This document shows positions 50,773 through 58,247 of a DNA stretch of 64,000 nt, piece after piece (within the stretch, counting starts at the first letter, position 1; every line of letters begins with the position of its first letter). The notes beneath the pieces were generated by a model. It was not told where the DNA came from, did no database searches, and saw nothing but the letters and a program-made list of their open reading frames with translations. The stretch lies in the NCBI RefSeq assembly GCF_000340885.1, contig NC_020291.1, forward strand, positions 6,139,501-6,203,500, read 5' to 3'. Source of the stretch: Clostridium saccharoperbutylacetonicum N1-4(HMT). Its GTDB lineage: Bacteria > Bacillota > Clostridia > Clostridiales > Clostridiaceae. The translations under genes and the position numbers were made by a program.

Positions 50773-51120
50773 TTAACCTTCTAAAATCTCATCTTTTTGT
50801 TTTTTATTTTCAATAAATTTAAAGTCTTCTGCTACAACCTCTATTATATACTTTTTATTCCCATCCTTATCTTCATAGCTACCAGTTCTTAGTCTTCCAC
50901 TCACTGTGATAAGGCTTCCTTTCTTCATATATTTAACAATAACTTCCGCTTTTTTTCCCCATACTCTAATTGGAATAAAATCAGCTTCTCTAGCTCCATC
51001 TGGCAACTTAAAATTTCTTTGTACAGCGATTGTAAATTTAGTATAAATCTTATCACTATTTTCAGTGTGCCTAAGTTCAGGGTCTCTAACTAATCTTCCT
51101 AACAGTATTATTTTATTCAT
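50773..51120 (-). CDS. ssb: single-stranded DNA-binding protein, short paralogue
   Basis: A 115-residue OB-fold protein: MNKIILLGRLVRDPELR, then KFTIAVQRNFKLPDG, DFIPIRVWGKKAEVIVKYMKKGSLI and VSGRLRTGSYEDKDG. It lacks the long flexible linker and the acidic DDDIPF-like tip of replicative SSB, ending in KKQKDEILEG instead, so it is probably an accessory SSB like B. subtilis SsbB. The start is the ATG at 51118-51120, with AGGAGG upstream. Monocistronic with its own terminator. Confidence 0.92.
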   Translation of the reverse strand: MNKIILLGRLVRDPELRHTENSDKIYTKFTIAVQRNFKLPDGAREADFIPIRVWGKKAEVIVKYMKKGSLITVSGRLRTGSYEDKDGNKKYIIEVVAEDFKFIENKKQKDEILEG

Positions 51121-51201
51121 TTCTTTACCTCCTGAATTTTTTTCTTTTAAAGTTATATCCACTTCAATAACTTATATTCATCAGAAGCAAATTAATTTTC
51201 A

Positions 51202-52029
51202 TTAATATTTGATTTTTTTATTTTCTGCTGTAACGCAGTTTATTTCAACTCCCAAAATAAATATTATTGATATCAAAAATAACCATGTCATTAGAATAAA
51301 TACTGCTCCAAGACTTCCATATAATCTTGCGTAATTATTAAAATTATCTATATAAAATGAAAATCCAAAAGATACTATCCCCCATCCTAGTGTGCTAAAT
51401 ATAGCTCCAGGAATCACCTCTTTCCATATAAGCTTCTTAGCTGGAGCAAATGTATAAATCCCTATAAAAATAAATATCATGATAACAAGTATTAAAAAAT
51501 ATCTCAATACATTCCAAAAAACTGATATTATATAGAATTGATAAATCGATTGAATGTATTCTCCTATTACATTACCAAAAACTAAAAGTATCAGTGACAG
51601 CATTATAGTTATTGCTAATGATAATATTCCCAACATAGATATTATTGACAACTTAATAAACGATCTGTTTTCCTTAAAATTATAAGCTTTATTTACACTT
51701 TTAATTATAGCTTTAAATGCCGAGGATGCTGTCCATACCGTCAACAGAATTGAAATTCCTAACAAACCAGTATGTTGATTATCAAATACTTCTTCTATTG
51801 TTGTTCTTGTTAATTCTAGTATACTTTTGGGAAACATAATACTAAGTTGTGCTAATATTTGAGCAGAATTAAACCTACTAAAGCCAATTAATGTCATCAA
51901 AAAAAGCATGAATGGGAAAAATGACAACACCAAATAGTATGCTAGCTGAGAGGCTAAGGCAAATACATCATCTTTCTTAATTTTAACTATAAGATATATT
52001 AAAAATTTCATTATACTTTTACATTTCAT
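51202..52029 (-). CDS. YihY/BrkB family inner-membrane protein
   Basis: A 275-residue protein with six or so membrane segments. SQLAYYLVLSFFPFMLFLMT, then LLGISILLTVWTASSAFKAI and GSLGAVFILMTWLFLISIIFILG are typical of the family once called ribonuclease BN. The true function is not established. The start chosen is the ATG at 52027-52029 behind GGAATGGCGG; the preceding 19 codons are polar and not family-like. It is separated from the dlt-like genes by a terminator. Confidence 0.88.
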   Translation of the reverse strand: MKCKSIMKFLIYLIVKIKKDDVFALASQLAYYLVLSFFPFMLFLMTLIGFSRFNSAQILAQLSIMFPKSILELTRTTIEEVFDNQHTGLLGISILLTVWTASSAFKAIIKSVNKAYNFKENRSFIKLSIISMLGILSLAITIMLSLILLVFGNVIGEYIQSIYQFYIISVFWNVLRYFLILVIMIFIFIGIYTFAPAKKLIWKEVIPGAIFSTLGWGIVSFGFSFYIDNFNNYARLYGSLGAVFILMTWLFLISIIFILGVEINCVTAENKKIKY

Positions 52030-52149
52030 ACATATTTTACCGCCATTCCTTATTCTATATTCTTCTTCGATTACAATATATGGCAACTAATTAATAATTT
52101 AAACATATATATTTTATTCTAATACTGTTATTTTTATGTGATTTGTTTA

Positions 52150-52190
52150 TAAAAAAACTGGTTATATGAAAACTCAAAATAACCAGTTTA
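52150..52190 (-). terminator. terminator after the dltD-dltX-dltB cluster
   Basis: AAACTGGTTAT with its exact complement, then TTTTTTT on the minus strand, about 30 bases after the dltB-like stop. Confidence 0.88.
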
Positions 52191-52218
52191 AAATCTTTGT
52201 TAAAATCACCTTATAACT

Positions 52219-53364
52219 CTACTTATTATACAAATATCCTGAAAATATTAACAATCCAAAACATGCTATATGGAATGTAATCACTATTTGAGCATATTGA
52301 AACCATTTTTCTTTCTTATGATTTTTATAAAATTTCGATTTTCTTTGATATATATCAGTTCCAACTAATGCTAAGCCCTGATATAGTCCATATATAATAT
52401 AATACCATTTTAAGTCATGCCATGCTCCCATTATTAACATTGTAAGCAATTGTCCAACATGAGAAGCTACAAACCTACTCTTAAATCTCTTATTTCTCAT
52501 GCTATTTAATACAAATCTTGAATATATGTAATCTCCAAACCATTTCGATAGAGAGATGTGCCATCTAGTCCAAAACTCCTTCATATCCTTACTAATAAAT
52601 GGTTTATTAAAGTTTTCTGGCATTCTTATCCCTAAAATATAGCTTGTACCAACTGCAAAAGCTGTATATCCTGCAAAATCAAAGAACAAATATAAGCTAT
52701 ATGAATACATATAATTCATACTATTAATAAAGGTTATATGCGTAGGTATTTTACTCATCCATATTGAATTAATTATACTAGCTATAATAAATTTATATAC
52801 TATCCCTCTTATTATGCATTTTATCCCATAATACAAATATTCATTAACATATTCATTCCTGCTTATATTCTTATCTAAATCCGATTCAAATCTTCTTGAT
52901 CTATCAATAGGACCAGAAATTAAAGTTGGAAAAAACAAGAAGAAATATAGTGTTTTTAATATACTAACTTCTTTAATAGTCTCGTCATATATTTCTATAA
53001 CCATTTGAATAGCTTTGAAATTCATATACGAAAGACCTATAAATCCTATACTTCTTTCAATCGTTACAGCACTTATTTTAAAAATAACAACTGGCAACAT
53101 TGAACAAAGCAGTACTAAAAAATATAAATATTTGTTATCCGTCTTTTTTCTTAAAACAGAGTAAGTTTTAATTAATGTAATTTCAAAAAGTAAAAATAAA
53201 GGAAATATTTTCCCTATTCCCATTATTGCCATTATCATTAATATTGATAAGAAAATCCCATAATATTTAATTTTTTTTTCAAACAATCCCATAATAATAG
53301 CAGGTATTAAGGCAATTGCTAGCACATATAAATAAAAGTAATCGCCATATTCAACTAATGTCAT
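52219..53364 (-). CDS. dltB: DltB-like membrane-bound O-acyltransferase (MBOAT)
   Basis: A 381-residue polytopic protein with about eleven membrane segments. Family motifs are PTLISGPIDRSRRFE, YSLYLFFDFAGYTAFAVG, NFNKPFISKDMKEFWTRWHISLS in overlapping pieces (key WTRWHISLS) and the catalytic His316 in MGAWHDLKWYYIIYGLYQG. DltB moves D-alanine from carrier protein DltC across the membrane, to the C-terminal Tyr of DltX. GGAGG precedes the start. It follows a small DltX-like gene and DltD on the same strand, but no dltA or dltC is present, so the acyl donor is unknown. AlgI-type acetyltransferases are the main alternative. Confidence 0.85.
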   Translation of the reverse strand: MTLVEYGDYFYLYVLAIALIPAIIMGLFEKKIKYYGIFLSILMIMAIMGIGKIFPLFLLFEITLIKTYSVLRKKTDNKYLYFLVLLCSMLPVVIFKISAVTIERSIGFIGLSYMNFKAIQMVIEIYDETIKEVSILKTLYFFLFFPTLISGPIDRSRRFESDLDKNISRNEYVNEYLYYGIKCIIRGIVYKFIIASIINSIWMSKIPTHITFINSMNYMYSYSLYLFFDFAGYTAFAVGTSYILGIRMPENFNKPFISKDMKEFWTRWHISLSKWFGDYIYSRFVLNSMRNKRFKSRFVASHVGQLLTMLIMGAWHDLKWYYIIYGLYQGLALVGTDIYQRKSKFYKNHKKEKWFQYAQIVITFHIACFGLLIFSGYLYNK

Positions 53365-53438
53365 TTTAATTCCTCCATGGTTATTAGTGGATAATTATAG
53401 GTTAATTTACTTAAATATCCACAAGGCTATTTATTGTA

Positions 53439-53579
53439 CTAAAATTGACTATATACAAATGGTAAATCTGCTGCAGAGTAGAAGAAATATGCCATTAATG
53501 CTGAAACTAGCACAATTGATAAAATTATACTTCTGCTCAAATCTCTATTTTTATTTAAAATGTTTATAAATTTCTTCAT
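53439..53579 (-). CDS. dltX: DltX-like small membrane protein
   Basis: A 46-residue protein. A basic start (MKKFINILNKNRDLSRS) is followed by one membrane helix (IILSIVLVSALMAYFFY, about 18-34), and the C-terminus FVYSQF exactly fits the FxYxxF motif of DltX. In DltX the Tyr is reported to carry D-alanine between DltB and DltD. The ATG lies in another frame within the last 29 bases of dltD, with an AAGG-type site before it; dltB starts 74 bases after the stop. Size, topology, end motif and location all agree, so this is a confident call despite its length. Confidence 0.85.
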   Translation of the reverse strand: MKKFINILNKNRDLSRSIILSIVLVSALMAYFFYSAADLPFVYSQF

Positions 53580-54732
53580 CTACCTTAAGCCACCCTTCTT
53601 TTCCAAAATGTTGAGTATCAAATAAAAAATATTGTTTATATTCATATTGAGATAAATCAAGAACCTCAAATCCACTGTCCTTAGATAACTTCTTAATCTC
53701 CTCATAATAATTCTGTCTAGCATCTTTGCTAAGTTCTTCATAATCAGCATACCATCCATTAGCTGGTTGCAATATAATATACGGTTTTATATTTAAATCT
53801 TTGCAAACACTCAAGAAAAATTTATAATCATCCATTTCCTTTGCTGAAAGCAAATCATCTGATTTACATTCCCCTTTATGTTTACTCACTGTACTTCCCA
53901 AGTACTCCTTATAATAGTTATCCTCTAACTTCAACTCATTTGTTGATATTAATTTTTCATTTTCATTCTCAATTTTTTTATATTCTTCATCCCAATCAAT
54001 TTCTTTTGGCTGTTTTTTATCAGCTATGTTTGGCAAATCTTTAAGCTCCTCATAAATTAATGCCTTATCTTGAACATCTAGCAAATATTGCTTCATCTCA
54101 TAATATGGTTTAAATGCAGCCTTTTGAAACGTCGAAAATTTGCTAGAATCCAAATATAACTTAGCGTAATATGCTTCTGGTGAATACTTTTTAGCTTTTG
54201 TTAGAAAGTTATAGACTCTATCTGCATAATACCTTTTATTATTTTCACTTATCTTAGGATTATTTAAAAATTTATAAAATTGCACTTCTGAAAAATTAGC
54301 CACAAAGCTAGCTGGATCTAATTCATTTTGTTTTTCAAACCATTGAATCGATAGGACATATGCAACTTTTTGATTATCATTAATATCTGCACCACCAAGA
54401 TAATTAGCTTGCTGTAAACTTTGTGAAAATGCCCTTCCAAAACCACTTAAATCATAGTTTTCTCCTTTAATAGGAAATAACTTCAACGGATTTTGTGGTA
54501 CCTTTATACTCATTTCGGAAGAAGCAAGCAAGAATAAATCTCCCTTGTCAGACAATAATTTTTTATCTAGAGAACTCTTATCCTTTACAAAATCAGAAAA
54601 CTTTTTTCCCATTACACTAATATCTTTTTGCTTGGTTAATACCTCTATTTTTTTATCCAAAAATGAATTTACTGCAACTGTTACAAGTACAGCAATCATT
54701 ATTGGTATTAGTAAACTTATTATTTTTTTCAT
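53551..54732 (-). CDS. dltD: DltD-like D-alanyl (acyl) transfer protein
   Basis: A 393-residue membrane-anchored protein. One N-terminal membrane segment (about residues 5-23) precedes an SGNH-like hydrolase fold with the nucleophile Ser in LLASSEMS (71-72) and Asp372-x-x-His375 in FDTQHFGKEGW. DltD transfers D-alanine to lipoteichoic acid outside the cell. The family motif is usually GSSE; here the first residue is Ala. AAAGAGG precedes the start. First gene of a dltD-dltX-dltB order in which dltA (ligase) and dltC (carrier) are missing. Confidence 0.88.
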   Translation of the reverse strand: MKKIISLLIPIMIAVLVTVAVNSFLDKKIEVLTKQKDISVMGKKFSDFVKDKSSLDKKLLSDKGDLFLLASSEMSIKVPQNPLKLFPIKGENYDLSGFGRAFSQSLQQANYLGGADINDNQKVAYVLSIQWFEKQNELDPASFVANFSEVQFYKFLNNPKISENNKRYYADRVYNFLTKAKKYSPEAYYAKLYLDSSKFSTFQKAAFKPYYEMKQYLLDVQDKALIYEELKDLPNIADKKQPKEIDWDEEYKKIENENEKLISTNELKLEDNYYKEYLGSTVSKHKGECKSDDLLSAKEMDDYKFFLSVCKDLNIKPYIILQPANGWYADYEELSKDARQNYYEEIKKLSKDSGFEVLDLSQYEYKQYFLFDTQHFGKEGWLKVDEEIYKHFK

Positions 54733-54781
54733 TGTGTAGCAACCTCTTTGCCGTTATAATTTTAATTTACATAGTTATCAT

Positions 54782-54824
54782 ATAAAAAGGTATATTCCTA
54801 AATTAAATTTTTACGAATATACCT
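54782..54824 (-). terminator. terminator after the nucleotide-sugar dehydrogenase gene
   Basis: AGGTATATTC with GAATATACCT around a 17-nt loop, then TTTTTATA on the minus strand, 18 bases after the stop. It isolates the sugar genes from dltD. Confidence 0.82.
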
Positions 54825-54842
54825 CATCTGTCTATAATATAA

Positions 54843-56159
54843 TTATAACTTATAAATCTTCTCTCTGTTATTTATTACATTCTTAGTTGCATTTCTTGTA
54901 TCATACACAACCTTAGCTCTAGCTACAATCGATTCGTAATCATAACAGCTGTGATTTGTTGTAATTATAACAATGTCAGAGTCATCGATAACTTCTTTCC
55001 AGTCAACTGAATTATATATTTTTCCTTTATACTTTGATACAGCACAATAAGGATCATTTACTTTAAGATCAGCACCATTCTTTTCTAGTAATTCTATTAC
55101 CTTAAATGCTGGTGATTCTCTATAATCATCAATATCATTTTTATAAGCTACACCTAATAATAAAACTTTTGCTCCATTTAATGCTTTTTTATTCTTATTT
55201 AAAATTTTCATAACATTATCAAGTACAAATTCAGGCATTGAATCATTAATTTCTCCTGATGTTTCGATTAATCTTGTATGATAATCATATTCTTTTGCTT
55301 TCCACTCTAAATAAAATGGATCAAGCGGAATACAGTGACCTCCAAGTCCTGGTCCTGGATAAAATGGCATAAATCCATATGGTTTAGTTTTTGCTGCATC
55401 TATAACTTCCCATACGTCTATCCCCATTCTGTTACATAATATAGCCATTTCATTAGCTAATCCAATATTTATATTTCTAAAAGTATTTTCTAATATCTTT
55501 TCCATTTCAGCCACAGCTGGTGATGATACTGTATGTATATCTCCTTCTAAAATGTTTCTATATAATGCTGCTGCAACTTCAGTACATTCTTCACTACATC
55601 CTCCAACAACTTTTGGAGTATTTTTAGTATTAAAATCCTTATTACCTGGATCAACTCTTTCTGGTGAGAAAGCCAAGAAAAAGTCTTCTCCACATTTAAG
55701 TCCGCTTTCCTCTAAAATTGGCTTAAGAACTTCTTCTGTTGTTCCTGGATAAGTAGTACTTTCAAGAATAACAAGCATACCTTTATGTAAATATTGTGCA
55801 ACACTTTTTGTTGAGTCAACTACATATGATAAATCAGGTTGCTTATATAAATCTAAAGGAGTTGGTACACAAATACAAATAGTATCTACATCTTTTACAA
55901 AACTGAAATCAGTTGTTGCTTGTAGCGTTTTTGCTTCTACCAATTTCTTTAAAGTTTCATCAACTACATCTCCTATATAATTTTGTCCGTCATTAACCAT
56001 TTTTACTTTTTGCTCTTGAACGTCAAAGCCTATAGTTTTATACCCTGCATTAGCTTTTTCTACAGCTAATGGTAATCCTACATATCCAAGACCAACCACC
56101 CCAACTTTGGCAGTTTTATTGTTTATTTTATCTAATAATTGTTGTTTTAATGCTGACAT
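54843..56159 (-). CDS. UDP-sugar 6-dehydrogenase (WbpA/WecC-like)
   Basis: A 438-residue UDP-glucose/GDP-mannose dehydrogenase family enzyme. VGVVGLGYVGLPLAVEKA binds NAD, ICVPTPL and LESTTYPGTTEEVL follow, the catalytic Cys is in GPGLGGHCIPLDPFY and the C-terminal domain has GVAYKNDIDDYRESPA. It oxidises C6 of a UDP-HexNAc, probably UDP-GlcNAc to the uronate given its neighbours. GGAGG precedes the start. It lies downstream of a WbpD-like acetyltransferase and WbpE-like aminotransferase, forming three of the four steps to UDP-2,3-diacetamido-uronate. Confidence 0.9.
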   Translation of the reverse strand: MSALKQQLLDKINNKTAKVGVVGLGYVGLPLAVEKANAGYKTIGFDVQEQKVKMVNDGQNYIGDVVDETLKKLVEAKTLQATTDFSFVKDVDTICICVPTPLDLYKQPDLSYVVDSTKSVAQYLHKGMLVILESTTYPGTTEEVLKPILEESGLKCGEDFFLAFSPERVDPGNKDFNTKNTPKVVGGCSEECTEVAAALYRNILEGDIHTVSSPAVAEMEKILENTFRNINIGLANEMAILCNRMGIDVWEVIDAAKTKPYGFMPFYPGPGLGGHCIPLDPFYLEWKAKEYDYHTRLIETSGEINDSMPEFVLDNVMKILNKNKKALNGAKVLLLGVAYKNDIDDYRESPAFKVIELLEKNGADLKVNDPYCAVSKYKGKIYNSVDWKEVIDDSDIVIITTNHSCYDYESIVARAKVVYDTRNATKNVINNREKIYKL

Positions 56160-56175
56160 CTTATACCTCCACTTA

Positions 56176-56210
56176 TTTCAGTTAACAGTTCACAGTTTAC
56201 AGTTTTTGAT
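56176..56210. repeat. dispersed CAGTTAACAGTT-type repeat
   Basis: TTCAGTTAACAGTTCACAG followed by TTTACAGTTTTTGATGA, sharing words with 23121-23154 and 36464-36487. It sits just upstream of the dehydrogenase gene. Confidence 0.6.
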
Positions 56211-56300
56211 GAAATTCTTACAGAATTTCTTTAATAAATATTATTAAACCAATGTATATAGTTCATTTATTACATATTATCTTATACATACTTAATTGAA

Positions 56301-56879
56301 CTAGTCATTTATGCATTTAACTTTTTCACCGTTTATATCATAATTCTTTCCGCAAGCACTGCATGTTGCATGCTCATCATTAAAATTCAGCCTCTCACCA
56401 CATTGGCATACATATCCCAACATTTTTGCTGGATTTCCAACAACTAAAGCATAATCTGGTATATCCTTAGTAACTACTGCACCTGCTCCTATCAAGGCAT
56501 ACTTACCTATATTATGCCCACATACTATTGTAACATTTGCGCCTATGGATGCACCTTTGCCAATTATAGTTTCCTTATATTCACTCTTTCTTTCTATAAA
56601 ACTTCTCGGATTTACCACATTTGTGAACACACATGAAGGTCCTAAGAAAACATCATCCTCACAAATCACTCCAGTATAAACAGAAACATTATTTTGTATC
56701 TTTACACCATTTCCAAGTTTTACACCTGGTGATACTACAACATTCTGTCCTATGTTACATTTTTCTCCCATTTCACTATTGCTCATAACGTGAGAAAAAT
56801 GCCATATCTTTGTTCCAGCTCCTATTTTGACATTATCGTCTACATAACTGGATTCATGTACAAAATAACCATTATCCAT
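56301..56879 (-). CDS. hexapeptide-repeat N-acetyltransferase (WbpD-like) with C-terminal zinc ribbon
   Basis: A 192-residue left-handed beta-helix acyltransferase with many hexapeptide turns (VKIGAGTKIWHFSHV; CNIGQNVVVSPGVKLGNG; IGANVTIVCGHNIGKYALIGAG). It closely fits WbpD-type UDP-3-amino-uronate 3-N-acetyltransferases. The last 40 residues carry two Cys pairs (CQCGER and CSACGKNY), a zinc-ribbon tail. It is between the aminotransferase and dehydrogenase genes on the same strand. Confidence 0.88.
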   Translation of the reverse strand: MDNGYFVHESSYVDDNVKIGAGTKIWHFSHVMSNSEMGEKCNIGQNVVVSPGVKLGNGVKIQNNVSVYTGVICEDDVFLGPSCVFTNVVNPRSFIERKSEYKETIIGKGASIGANVTIVCGHNIGKYALIGAGAVVTKDIPDYALVVGNPAKMLGYVCQCGERLNFNDEHATCSACGKNYDINGEKVKCIND

Positions 56880-56932
56880 AAATAATCCTCACATGTTTAA
56901 AAATTTTTCTATTGAAACATTAATTAATAATA

Positions 56933-58114
56933 TTAAGCTTGAATACTTTCAACTATATAATTAATTTCTTCTTCTGTCAGTTCTGGATAAACAGGAATTG
57001 CAAAAGTTCTATGCGATAAGTATTCAGCGATAGGCATATCCCCTTCTTTATATCCAAGATCTTTATATACCTTTTGTAAGTGTAGCGGAACTGGATAATA
57101 CACTCCTGTTGCTACTCCCTTTTCCTTAAGTTTAACTAGCATAGCATCTCTATCATCACACTGAAGTACATATTGATGATAGATAGTTTCGTTTTCTTCA
57201 GCTATGATTGGTGTCACTACATTTGAATCTTTAAATTTTTCATCATATATTTTAGCAATTCTTCTTCTTCCAGCATTCCATTTATCTAAATACGGTAATT
57301 TTACTTTCAAAATAGCTGCTTGGATAGCATCTAGTCTTGAGTTATATCCTATTAAGTAATTATAATACTTTAATGGATTATATACTGTATCATCACCTTC
57401 TTTTGATGTCTCAATTTCTTCTTTAATATTATTTAATAGATTGTATGCTTTTTGACCATTTTCACCACTTCCATGAGTCCTTAAAGCTCTTGCTATGGTT
57501 GCTATTCCATCATCATTTGTTACTATAATACCACCATCTCCAGCACATGAAAGATTCTTTGTTGGAAAGAATGAAAAACAAGCAGCATCTCCTAATGTTC
57601 CTGCTCTTTTACCTTTATATTTAGCACCTGATGCTTGGGCTGCATCTTCTACAATCTTTAAATTATGTTTCTTAGCTATTTCATTTATTTCATCCATCTT
57701 TGCACATTGACCAAAGATATGTACTGGTATAATAGCTTTTGTCTTATCAGTAATTTTTTCTTCTATCTTAGTTGGATCTATATTAAACGTTTCTTTTTCC
57801 ACATCAACAAAAACAGGTGTTGCACCAACTGCTGAAATAGCTTCTGCTGAAGCAAAATAAGTGAATGTAGAAGTTATTACTTCATCACCATTTCCTATTC
57901 CTAAAGATTTTAATGCAATAACTAATGCATCTGTTCCGTTTCCTACGGATATTGCATGCTTAACACCTATGTATTCTGCAAATTCCATTTCAAATTCTGT
58001 TACATTTTTGCCCATGATGTAATTTGCTGAAGAAAGTACTTCCTTAGTCACTCTATCTAAATCTTCAGAAATAGATTTATACTGAGCTTTTAAATCAATT
58101 AATGGAATATTCAT
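56933..58114 (-). CDS. DegT/DnrJ/EryC1-family PLP sugar aminotransferase (WbpE-like)
   Basis: A 393-residue pyridoxal-phosphate enzyme: SVGNGTDALVIALKSLG, STFTYFASAEAISAVGATP, VEDAAQASGA and the PLP Lys in SFFPTKNLSCAGDGG. It transfers an amino group to a 3-keto UDP-uronate. An unusually long stretch around EIETSKEGDDTVYNPLKYYN precedes the dimer loop. First of the three sugar genes; the 3-oxidase (WbpB-like, Gfo/Idh family) that should supply its substrate is not nearby. Confidence 0.92.
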   Translation of the reverse strand: MNIPLIDLKAQYKSISEDLDRVTKEVLSSANYIMGKNVTEFEMEFAEYIGVKHAISVGNGTDALVIALKSLGIGNGDEVITSTFTYFASAEAISAVGATPVFVDVEKETFNIDPTKIEEKITDKTKAIIPVHIFGQCAKMDEINEIAKKHNLKIVEDAAQASGAKYKGKRAGTLGDAACFSFFPTKNLSCAGDGGIIVTNDDGIATIARALRTHGSGENGQKAYNLLNNIKEEIETSKEGDDTVYNPLKYYNYLIGYNSRLDAIQAAILKVKLPYLDKWNAGRRRIAKIYDEKFKDSNVVTPIIAEENETIYHQYVLQCDDRDAMLVKLKEKGVATGVYYPVPLHLQKVYKDLGYKEGDMPIAEYLSHRTFAIPVYPELTEEEINYIVESIQA

Positions 58115-58247
58115 TTCCCTCGCTCCTTAATTCTACATAAAAATTTTATCGTAATCTATTTTATTCTATAAAACTAACATGAATATTTTAACATACTTAT
58201 TTTTAATTAACAATGTACAATAATTACTTATAAATGACAATTCTAGG

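Noticed and set aside
53387..53569. Plus-strand 60-codon frame
   Set aside because: It is antisense to the DltX-like gene, whose minus-strand reading is far better supported.
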